Source of the DNA: Diplocarpon mali
Lineage: Eukaryota; Ascomycota; Leotiomycetes; Helotiales; Drepanopezizaceae
Assembly: GCA_024741835.1 (NCBI GenBank)
Contig: JAENRP010000472.1
Location: 1-26,995, forward strand
DNA: 26,995 bases
Reading direction: 5' to 3'
The position numbers and the translations under genes are program-made. Below the pieces are notes generated by a model. The model was not told the DNA's origin. It saw only the letters and a list, made by a program, of their open reading frames with translations, and did no database searches. Position 1 is the first letter of the stretch. Every line of letters starts with the position of its first letter. Below, piece by piece: positions 19,470 through 26,995 of the stretch.

Positions 19470-20110
19470 CCAGGCTAGGGGTAGATTATAAAATCGAGCT
19501 AATAAGCGAGAATAACTTAATAATCGAGCCCCTTTGCCGCTTTATTAACAAATAGCTCTTAAAGGTCAAGAGCTATATTCTTAAGAACCTATACAAAGGA
19601 TTTATTAAAGCTTTGAGTTTCCCTTAGGCAGCCCTAATCCTTTTTATTAGAAAAGCTAATAGCTTCTTATATCTATGCGTCAATTACCGGAAACTGAATG
19701 CCTTAATAAAGAAAGACCCTTACCCGATTCCCCTTATCGATAAGATAATAGTATATATATCGAAAGCTTATGTTTTTATAAAAATCGATATATAATAAGC
19801 TTTCTACCATATCTGTATATTAGCTAATGCTAAGGACCTAACTACATTCTGCATGTATTATAGGACCTATAAATACAAGGTTTTACTATTCGGACTAACA
19901 AATAGGCCTACTACCTTTTAAAGGTTTATTAATAATATTCTCCTTAACTACTTTAACAATTTCTGCTTTACCTACTTAAATAATATTCTAATCTATTTAA
20001 AAAACTCCCTTAACTATAAGATTTATATTAAGAAGATCTTAAGAATTCTCTAATGCTATAGCCTTTAAGTAGATATTAAGAAAAGCGAGTTTAGAGTTAC
20101 TAAGACTAAG
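19470..20110 (+). pseudogene. gypsy F reverse transcriptase, broken
   Basis: The frame shows the RVT_1 series of gypsy elements: RLGVDYKIEL (near 19473-19502), CVNYRKLNALIKKDPYPIP (near 19678-19733), KIDI then AFYHI (near 19780-19812), and TTFCMYYRTYKYKVLLFGLT (near 19839-19900). The catalytic Y-L-D-D now reads YLNN at 19973-19984, from GAT to AAT after T or A. KKSEF and FLGF (near 20082-20122) close the palm and thumb. Inactive by loss of both catalytic Asp. Confidence 0.92.
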
Positions 20111-20199
20111 TTCCTAGGGTTTATTATTAGAGTTTACAGAATTAAGGTAGACCTTAATAAGGTCTTAGTTATTTAAAAGTAAAAATACGCTAAGAATAT

Positions 20200-20790
20200 A
20201 TATAGTATATAGAGTTTCCTAGGGTTTTATAACTTCTATTAAAGGTTTATTAAAGGCTATAGTTATATCTGCCGACCTTTAATAGCTCTTATAGGAAACG
20301 TCCCTTTTAATTTTAATAACGCTTATAAAGAAGCTTAAAAAGCTTTGCGCTTAAGCCTTTAAATAACCCCGATCTTATGCTACTATTACCCTTAGAAGCA
20401 GATAAGGCTTAAGATTAACGCCTCTGATAGCGTAGTCGCTAGCGTACTCTCCTAACTCTAGGAAGACGATAACTACCACCTAATCGGGTACTTTTCGAAG
20501 ACTATAAATAACGCCGAGCTAAACTACCCTATTTATAATAAGGAGCTCCTAGCGATTTTTAAATCGTTCTACTAATATAAGGCAGAGCTACTTAAGGCCT
20601 AGAAAACCATATATATATATATAGATCATAAAGCCCTTAAATACTTTATAACAACTAAGGACTTAATAGCCTAATAGGCTCGCTAAGCGGAGTTCTTTGC
20701 TAATTTCAACTTCCTTATCATATACTAAATAAGTATAATAAATACGCTAGCTAATACACTCTCCTATCAAGATCAGGAGCTAACCCCTCT
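20200..20790 (+). pseudogene. gypsy F RNase H domain, broken
   Basis: The connection segment FLGFYNFYQRFI-like (near 20216-20255) leads to LKINASDSVVASVLSQ (near 20408-20455), equivalent to I-D-A-S-D-x-A-x-G-x-V-L-S-Q with D to N at the first catalytic site. IGYFSKTINNAELNYPIYNK (near 20485-20545) matches the F-x-S-K-x-L-x-x-A-E-x-N-Y-x-x-x-x-K-E-L-L block. IYIDHKALKYFIT (near 20612-20655) is the D-H-x-x-L region. Confidence 0.9.
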
Positions 20791-20878
20791 TAAGGCTAAG
20801 AAATGAGCTTTACGCCACTAGCAGCTCTTGCCTAATGATAAGCTCTCTATAGAAGTACTTGCTACTAGAAACGATTCC

Positions 20879-20901
20879 ACTCCTAGGCCTAGCCTACAAG
20901 T
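20879..20901 (+). repeat. Palindrome unit between gypsy F RNase H and integrase
   Basis: ACTCCTAGGCCTAGCCTACA, closing AGT, reads S-T-P-R-P-S-L-Q-V in the pol frame. This copy shows both arms clearly: ACTC/AGT and AGGC/GCCT around a CTA loop. Confidence 0.75.
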
Positions 20902-20939
20902 GACGATTGTGCCAATCGCACTAATAGAAGCACCTGCCG

Positions 20940-22240
20940 ACCTAATGTCTAAGGTCGAGTATAATGTAGCGAACTACTACGTTATCGACAAAGTCATTTA
21001 AGCTAATAAGACCTCCCTTAAGCTATAGAAGTTCCAAGACAAGGCGCAAAGCCACAGCCTTGATTATAAACTCAGCTAAGGCAAACTCTTCTTCTAAGGT
21101 AGACTTATTATACTATCTTAACCTCCCGAACTGCAAATAGCCCTAATTCGTTATATATATAAGCAACCTTGCGTCGCATACGCTAGAATCGGGAAAACAA
21201 GGCTTCTAATAGAAAGAAAATACTACTAGAAAAGCCTTAGTAGCGATATCGGCACTTACATCTAGAACTATTATTATTTAAGAATAAAAGCTTATTATAA
21301 TAAGACCCCAGGTTTCCTTTACCCTTTGCCAATTCCCAAATGAGTATACTAATACTTAACTATAGATTTTATAAAGCTCTTACTTAATGAACTCGGCTAC
21401 AACTTTGCATTAATAATAATAGACCGATTATTAAAGAAGGTAGTATCGATCCTATACTATAAGACGGTTGACGCGAAAGGCCTTATAAAGTTATTTTTAA
21501 TTCACTAGATACGCCATTTCGGTATACCCGATTCGATTCTATTAAATAAAGGCGCTTAATTCGTCTTTACCTTTTAAAAAGAGCTCTATTGAATACTAAG
21601 TATAAAGGTCAAGCTAACTATAGCTTATAACCCTAATATCGATAGCTAAACTGAGATTATAAACTAATACTTAAAATAACGCCTTAAGCTGTTCTACTTA
21701 TACTACTAAAACAATTAGAGTCGTCTCTTGCCTTTGATAGATATTGCTTAATTGACCTTGCCTTATAAATCCCTAGGGCAAATTTCCCCTTTCCAAGTGC
21801 TAAACAGCTATAAGGCTCGCTCCTCTTGGAATTTAATTAACCTAGAGCCTTTATAGATAGTAATTGAAAGAGTAAATTATAAAACGGCGCTTTATATAGC
21901 TACTAGAGCTTAAAAAGTAGTCTAATTCGCCTAGTCATCTCTTTAAGTATAATAAGCTAAAATGAAATAGCTTGCAGATCTCTACTGCTGGCCAGTTGAT
22001 TAGACTATAGGAGATAATATACTAATTAGTATTAAGAATTGGAAACTAGACCGGCTGAGCCGAAAGCTCTTCGATAAGTGGTATAGCTTAATAAAAGTAC
22101 TAGAAAAGCTAGGAGAAAGCTAGAAGGTACAATTGCATGATTCGCTCTATTCGATCTATCCTATATTCTACTCTTACTTACTATGAAAATATATTCCCAA
22201 TCCCTTACTAGGCCAAGCTTAGGAACCTCCTGCTTTAATT
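20940..22240 (+). pseudogene. gypsy F integrase, broken
   Basis: The H2C2 finger is degraded (His and Cys now Tyr) near 21145-21275, but ARIGKTRLLIERKYYQ (near 21180-21230) keeps the G-x-x-K-T...Y-W spacing. The catalytic core begins LTIDFIKLL (near 21356-21384), continues to FGIPDSILLNKGA (near 21518-21557; second Asp now Asn) and ends TEIINQYLK (near 21648-21676) with its Glu kept. SPFQVLNSYKARS (near 21787-21824) is the P-F-x-x-x-x-G-x-x-P-R block. Confidence 0.88.
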
Positions 22241-22244
22241 AAAG

Positions 22245-22390
22245 TACTATTAGAATAAGAGGAGTAGGAGATAGAAGAAATAATTAAATCTCGTATTTGA
22301 GCTAAGAAGCTTAAATATTAGATTAAGTAGAAAGGAGCTAATAAAGACCTTAAATAGTATCTATGCTCGGACGCTATAATAGTGCCGTAT
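22245..22390 (+). pseudogene. Chromodomain at the C-terminus of gypsy F integrase
   Basis: The sequence EIEEIIKSRI (near 22269-22298), then AKKLKYQIK and KGANKD (near 22301-22350), matches the E-x-E-x-I-L-x-S-R-I...L-x-Y-x-V-K-W-K-G pattern of chromodomains. Trp codons are now TAG. In chromoviruses this domain directs integration to methylated-histone chromatin. Confidence 0.85.
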
Positions 22391-22543
22391 ACTATTTGAG
22401 ATTTCCATCTAAAGAACCCTTAAGCTAAGGGGCTACTGAGGGCGTTATTAAGCTAGCTTAAGTCATATAATAATAGAGTCGACGATTATAGGGACCTAGA
22501 GGATAATACGCCTATAGATATAACTGCGCAAGCGCAGTTTTTT
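22391..22543 (+). other. Pol 3' end and hairpin upstream of the F polypurine tract
   Basis: The end of pol fades around 22450. A perfect inverted repeat AACTGCGC-AA-GCGCAGTT lies at 22522-22539, followed by six T (22538-22543). Confidence 0.65.
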
Positions 22544-22558
22544 AAAGGGGGGGGGTAG
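22544..22558 (+). other. Polypurine tract of gypsy F
   Basis: AAAGGGGGGGGGTAG directly precedes the 3' LTR, with nine G (22547-22555). Confidence 0.8.
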
Positions 22559-22833
22559 TATTACGGCCGCATTACGTATACGATTTATATATACAGTTAT
22601 ACATAGTTATATCATATATCTATTATATATCAAAGTTAGGTGCACGCTAAGGTAGTAAGGTAGCTGGATCATATGCGCGCTAGTGAAGCACTTATACTTA
22701 TTTTAAAGGAGTTCTACTAAAGACTCTCTCTTCTTTTTCATCTTTTCTTCTTAATTACATAGCGTACCTCTTGAGGTAATACAGTCAGCGTTCGATTCTC
22801 GCCCCACTGTACGCTCGAGAGCCAGTCGTAACA
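22559..22833 (+). repeat. 3' LTR of gypsy F (275 bp)
   Basis: It starts TATTACGGCCGC, heavily TA-converted over the first 90 bp, and ends clean in AGTCGTAACA. The GTTCGATTC motif is at 22790-22798. Confidence 0.92.
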
Positions 22834-22838
22834 TAAAG
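22834..22838. repeat. Right target-site duplication of gypsy F (TAAAG)
   Basis: Matches 15792-15796. Confidence 0.9.
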
Positions 22839-23640
22839 GCCCTACTGAAGAAGGAACTATAGAAGACTTTAAAGGAGTCTTTAAAGACGAGTTCTATAAG
22901 GCGATTAGCAGATCTTTAGCCGCTATTCTATATAAGAATAGAGATAGCTTAAGGGCTTTAAGATAGAGTCTTTAATTATAAAGGTAGGCCTTAGTAAACT
23001 CTGGTAAAAGGCTAGAAGCACTACTGCCAAGATCTAGGAGAAGCTCTAATAGTCTTATAAGAAGCGACCTAGTAAAAGGAGCAGGCCCTAATAATATAAT
23101 ATCTTAAGTTGTAATACTAGCTTAAAGACTATAGGCTTAGGAGATAGAGCCACTTAGACTTTTAAAGGAACCTCTAGTAATAATAAAAATAGAAGAGGAG
23201 ACTTATAAAGAAAAGCGCAAGGAGGAACTCCCTCTTCTTAAGCAAAAGAGGATAAGATGCTTAAGCGTTAAGCAATAGGAGACTTTAAAAGTGTACGTTA
23301 TTACTTTAAAGTATATACTCTTTTAAAGTAATATTGATTTACCCTACTCCTTATATATATAGGAGTTTATATCGACCTTTTAAGTAAATAAATAGATAAG
23401 GGAGGATAGGAAGGACTATTTGATAGTTTATATAATTATTAAAGCTGCAGTTAATAATTAGGCAAAGGATAGAGCGCAGTCTCTTAACTGCCTATAGTAT
23501 TAAGGCTCTTTACTAAAGCCTTTAAAAGGATGGCTAGACTTAAAGAAGTACCCTTTTAGTAAACGATTTAAGAAAAGAGGGCATTAGGAGATTAGGAATT
23601 TAAAATCTCAAAGTTATTAGAGAATCGTATAAAGGGATTA
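22839..23640 (+). pseudogene. Integrase-to-RT linker of element E, broken
   Basis: E resumes after F in a long Lys/Glu/Leu-rich linker, for example EEETYKEKRKEELP near 23193-23235. This is typical of the unstructured part between copia integrase and RT, and no catalytic motif is seen. Stops are at Gln and Trp codons. Confidence 0.65.
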
Positions 23641-24330
23641 CTTAAAGCCCTTGCTAATACTATTAAAATGGGTTTTTACTTATAAGGTCAATAGCTCTAG
23701 CGAGCTTTTAAAGTGCCGATTATAGCTAATTATATAAGGGGATCTTTAAGATAAAGCTTTAATTTTCTTAACTTACGCAACTATACTTATAGTAAGGTCT
23801 TTTAAAGTACTAATAGCACTTACCATATACTTTAATATAGAAGTAAAGCAGTTCGATATTATTAACGCATTTGTCAACGCTTTTAAAGACCTAAGGAGTG
23901 CTTTAATTATATACTTCCTATTAAATGGCTTCAAGTGCCTTAGTATAATAGTAGAACTGGACCGCGCGCTCTATAGGCTAAAAGACTCTTTAGCGCTATA
24001 GTATAGGAACTTTGCAAAAACGCTCAAGGGCCTTTAACTCAAGCTACTAAGCGAAGAGCCTTATATTTTCATAATAAAGGATCGTATAATTTTTATAGCG
24101 TTTTATATCAATGATATTCAAGTGTTATATAAGGCCTTAAACCTAGATCGGGCGACTTATTTAATTAAAGACTTAAAGAGGGCATATAAGCTTACTATTA
24201 TAAGAGATATCTCTTAGTTCTTTAAAGTAAGGATTATTTAAGATAAGAAGGTAAAGAGGATCTCCTTAGTTTATAATACTTATATTAAGAAGATCGCTCA
24301 AAAGTTTAAAGCTAATATAAGAAGAGTACC
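23641..24330 (+). pseudogene. copia reverse transcriptase of element E, broken
   Basis: The frame shows KWVFTYKVNSSSELLKCRL (near 23668-23724), EVKQFDIINAFVNAF (near 23840-23885), VELDRALYRLKDS (near 23952-23990) and EEPYIFI (near 24054-24074). FYINDIQVLY has YIND at 24104-24115 in place of Y-V-D-D. The block DLKRAYKLTI lies near 24172-24200. Only the first catalytic Asp is replaced (by Asn). The domain is well kept apart from scattered TAG/TAA. Confidence 0.9.
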
Positions 24331-25110
24331 TAGTACTCTACTACTAAAGAAGGAGTTTATTAAGAACTTAAGGCAAGCTTCCTTAGAAAAGGTAAAAGAG
24401 TATTAAGAGAAAATAGGCTCTATTCTTTATATAGCAATTATAATACACCTAGATATTGCGTTCGTAGTCTTCTAACTGTCTTTCTTTCTAATTAATCTAA
24501 GCTTTAAGTACCTTTTAGCCGCGGACTAGACGCTTTAATACTTATATAGCATACGCTTCTTAAGAATTACCTATATCTTTAAAGCTAAGGAATACTAATT
24601 GGTTGCGTCTTTAGATGCTTCTTTTAAAGATAATTAAAAGACCTGCAGATCCTCTTAAAGATACGTCTTCTTTTTATTTAAAGGACCGATTATTTAAAAA
24701 GCGAATCGCTAAGCGACTATTACACTCTCCTTTACTAAAGTAGAACTCTATAGTATAGTTTCTACTACAAAGGAGATAATAGCTATAAAATGCCTTTTTA
24801 AAGAGATTCGCATAAACTCCCTCTTTAAATAGAATATATATTGCAATAACTAATAAACGATTCAGCTAATTATTATAAAGAATAAGAAGATTAAGATAAG
24901 CCTTTAATATATCGAAATTAGCAATATATAGATCTATTAAAAGTACTAAAGAGGAAGCTTTTAAATAATCTACCTTCTTATTAAGAAAATATATACAAAT
25001 AAGCTTATTAAAAACCTAAACCGCTAGAAGTTTAAAAGCTTTATTTATTTATTAAACCTTTAGAGCTTTTAAATAATCATTTAGCAACTCGCATTTGCTA
25101 GCAAGTAGTT
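24331..25110 (+). pseudogene. copia RNase H of element E, broken
   Basis: The segment IGSILYIAII then LDIAFVVFQLS (near 24415-24480) is the copia IGSLMY...R-P-D-I-A block. RFLRITYIFKAKEYQ and SLDASFKDN (near 24549-24630) hold the S-D-A-S-F-A-D-N equivalent. The FTKVELYSIVSTTKEI segment (near 24733-24775) corresponds to S-T-A-E-A-E-Y. IYCNN (near 24837-24850) has D to N. The frame fades by about 25110. Confidence 0.85.
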
Positions 25111-25335
25111 ACTTATTATTAAAAGACTTATACTTATAAGCTCCTACTCTATTATAGTCATATTTATTTATTTTCTTTTATAAAGTGTACTATAAAAGCT
25201 TTCCTTTTTTAAAAATATAGAGTAGGTAATATTCCTAAGCTGCTATTATAAGGCGCGACCCTCTCTTAGATTCTCTTAGCTAGGGCCAGGAGCTAGGATA
25301 CTATAGCCAAAAGCTCCGCATAGATCTCCTCTTAA

Positions 25336-25704
25336 GAGAGGCCTACTAGCACTCCCTTAGCCAAAGGCCTACCGGCGAATATACTAGCGACAGCAGGGGC
25401 GAAGGCGGGAGGTGCGGCGAAGGCGGCAAGGGTAAGGATAGGCGCGGCGGCGATAAGGGCTAGGAAGACGAAGGGAGAGACTATAGCAGCAGCTGCAATA
25501 GCAGAGGCAAAGGGGACAAGAGCGGCGGCGGCGATAACAGGGGCAAATAGGTCTAAGCCAAAAGGGCTAGAAGCGAATAGGAATAGTATGCTAAAAGCAA
25601 AAGAGGCAGCGATACTACTACTCGCAGGAGTAGTAGGCCCTTCTAGCACTAGGGTCCGATTGCTCCTATCTTTCAAAATCAGCCTAGAACTTAATAAGAC
25701 TTAA
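25336..25704. other. GC-rich, RIP-spared island with Ala-rich open frames on both strands
   Basis: The plus strand is open for 122 codons from 25336 to a TAA at 25702-25704. It is rich in Ala, Gly, Lys and Arg (for example AGAKAGGAAKAARVRIGAAA) but lacks an early ATG. The minus strand has an ATG-initiated 114-codon frame (25332-25676), Ala/Phe/Pro-rich. High GC alone keeps both open, so neither is a secure gene. No family is recognised. The contrast in CpA/TpG content with flanking sequence is clear. Confidence 0.45.
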
Positions 25705-25984
25705 TAAAACGTACTATAAAAGCTCTAAAGCGCGCCCTTTATTATATTAAGTAATAGCGCCACCTCCTCTTTAAAGGCGCCGCAGGCATAGGCCGATATA
25801 ATAGCCTTTTAAAAGGCAAGGAGAGGTCCGCTGGCCTACTAGCAGCTATTGCTTAATATTATATAATAAATGCAACGCGTACCAAAGGTGCTATTAAAGC
25901 ACCGATAATCGAGATTGCTAGTACTCTTATATATAATATAATGCACGCACGTATTATTGCGCTCTATTATAGGCTTAGGCATAC

Positions 25985-26125
25985 GGCGCATAGTAGGGGC
26001 AGGGCTCTTAGGTAGCGGCGGCGGCAGCAGGAGCAGCGGCGGCAGCAAGGGCGACAGTAGTAGCAGCTTATTACCTAGCAGGCGCTAAGAGGACCGCGCC
26101 AAGGTTGCAACTTCCGTAAGAGCGC
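25985..26125. repeat. GGC/AGC trinucleotide-rich island
   Basis: An interrupted (GGC)/(AGC) run at about 26014-26065 encodes Gly/Ser or Ala repeats depending on frame. The minus-strand open frame 25839-26048 crosses it and is a by-product of the triplet repeat. Confidence 0.6.
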
Positions 26126-26531
26126 CAGCAACTTAGCGCAAAGTCAGTATAATATAAGGTATAAGGACTCTAAGGGTCTTACTTTACAAGGGCGGCCAGG
26201 GCTATAATAAATAGGAGTTCCTTCTATATTTAAAAATTATTAGTATAAAGACGATATTTTTAAATAATAAAGGAGGGTTATTTTTAAAAGAAGGGAAAGA
26301 GAACCTTTGCGATAGAAATATTCTAAAGGAAGCCTAATAAAGCACTAGTATAGAATTGCAAAGATTCCTAAGCGCGCTTATTACCTATAGTAACCCTTCT
26401 TATTTTAAAAGGAATAACCTTTAAAAGGGCGGCATATAAGATAGAGCCTCTTTTCTTTATAACTGCTATTCTTTCCTTTATTTTATTTATATAGTTAAGC
26501 GATTCTAAGAGTATCGCCTAACTAAAGGGTA

Positions 26532-26728
26532 TATTATATAAAATAGGCGAAGTCTCTACTTATTCTAAAGACCCTCTATATAACTCTGCTTAATTATAGA
26601 CTCGCCTTTTTCTTTCCGAAGTCTCCTTACTATATATATACTAGATAATAATACAATTAATCATCTTTATCCATATCAGCGAGCCTCCTAAGCGACCTAA
26701 TGAAGGCCCTCCAGCCGACCGTACCACA
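26532..26728 (+). repeat. 3' LTR of element E (197 bp)
   Basis: It starts TATTATATAAAATAGGCG, with TG and CA converted, and ends clean in GTACCACA. It pairs with 12109-12305. Confidence 0.9.
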
Positions 26729-26733
26729 TAAAT
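26729..26733. repeat. Right target-site duplication of element E (TAAAT)
   Basis: Matches 12104-12108. Confidence 0.85.
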
Positions 26734-26995
26734 TAATTATTAAAAACTCTTATATAATTCAACTTTATATAAATCTTACAATTAAATAAGAGATTAATAC
26801 TTAAGCTAGGCATAAGGAGAATATTTTATAAAAGGAAAGAAATACTAATAACATTCATCTCTACTATACCTATCGAGTTTATATATAACCTTCTATTACC
26901 AACTTTAATAAAGCGCCTTTTTATTTTAATAAGCAGGCCTTTAAATAAATAAGATTTATTAATTATATATACTATATAATTAGTATTACTATACT
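26729..26995 (-). mobile_element. Host copy H of family-1 copia, segment 3 (protease/Gag boundary)
   Basis: It matches 9991-10255 of copy C nearly base for base apart from RIP-type changes, on the minus strand. It includes the N-I-L-L-M-P-N-L-like block near 26800-26830. It continues beyond the window, where its gag and 5' LTR should lie. Confidence 0.85.

Larger units (their letters stand above)
15797..22833 (+). mobile_element. Ty3/gypsy chromovirus F, nested in element E
   Basis: The 7037-bp element has 275-bp LTRs that begin TGTTACGG and end CGTAACA, plus a TAAAG duplication. Order is gag with CCHC knuckle, protease, RT, RNase H, integrase and C-terminal chromodomain, which defines chromoviruses. 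A nine-G polypurine tract precedes the 3' LTR. It appears to be the youngest large insertion since it interrupts E, which interrupts H. RIP stops and lost active-site residues make it inactive. Confidence 0.93.
25111..26531 (+). other. Non-retroviral 3' region of element E
   Basis: About 1.4 kb lies between RNase H and the 3' LTR, far longer than in family 1 (about 310 bp). It alternates AT-rich, RIP-like sequence with two GC-rich islands that keep CpA and TpG (25336-25704 and about 25985-26125). I recognise no gene. An AACTAAAGGGTA tract next to 26532 may serve as polypurine tract. It could be a captured host segment or an extra element ORF. Confidence 0.6.
12109..26728 (+). mobile_element. 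Ty1/copia retrotransposon E, interrupted by gypsy F
   Basis: LTRs of 197 bp at 12109-12305 and 26532-26728 flank gag-protease-integrase (left of F) and RT-RNase H (right of F), the copia order. Target duplication is TAAAT. Without F and its 5-bp duplication the element is about 7.6 kb. Its proteins differ from family 1 and show a better-kept frame. An unusual region of about 1.4 kb lies between RNase H and the 3' LTR. PBS and purine tract are present. Confidence 0.9.

Noticed and set aside
25839..26048. 69-codon minus-strand Pro/Leu-rich frame
   Set aside because: Its open state comes from the GGC/AGC triplet tract; no supported start or family.

Overview
This window looks like a block of nested, dead retrotransposons from a filamentous ascomycete (Pezizomycotina). 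The sequence is AT-rich. CpA and TpG are strongly depleted in favour of TpA, and the retroelement reading frames are broken almost only by TAA/TAG where Gln or Trp codons are expected. That is the signature of repeat-induced point mutation (RIP). I see no host gene, rRNA, tRNA or CRISPR array.

Layout, oldest to youngest as read from the nesting. (1) A minus-strand copy of a Ty1/copia family (family 1, host copy H) is the substrate. Its pieces are 4649-5823, 12034-12108 and 26729-26995. (2) Three elements interrupt H. A plus-strand family-1 copy (copy A) fills 1-4648 and its 5' part lies off the left edge. A complete minus-strand family-1 copy (copy C) spans 5824-12028, with 195-bp LTRs and target duplication CTTTT. 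A second, unrelated copia element (E) spans 12109-26728, with 197-bp LTRs and target duplication TAAAT. (3) E is interrupted between integrase and reverse transcriptase by a Ty3/gypsy chromovirus (F, 15797-22833) with 275-bp LTRs and target duplication TAAAG. (4) Copy A carries a 516-bp non-autonomous LTR mini-element (TRIM-like, G, 1782-2297) with 85-bp LTRs, target duplication CCTAA, a primer-binding site and a polypurine tract. Copy C lacks it and supplies the empty site.

The most unusual feature is a short imperfect palindrome of the form ACTC-nn-AGGC-nnn-GCCT-nn-GAGT (about 23 bp). It forms in-frame arrays of 39- and 48-bp units between protease and integrase of family-1 copia. It also sits singly or in pairs inside the gag and pol frames of gypsy F, and in the 3' untranslated region of family 1. 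It reads as T-L-(K/R)-P-x-L-(Q/R)-V-D. It behaves like a mobile, frame-compatible peptide-coding palindrome shared by unrelated retroelements, reminiscent of Rickettsia palindromic elements.

The LTR pairs also record an edge effect of RIP. Outer edges of each element are nearly clean, while the inward-facing sides of the same LTRs are heavily mutated. None of the elements appears able to move by itself: protease and polymerase active-site codons have been altered by the same transitions.
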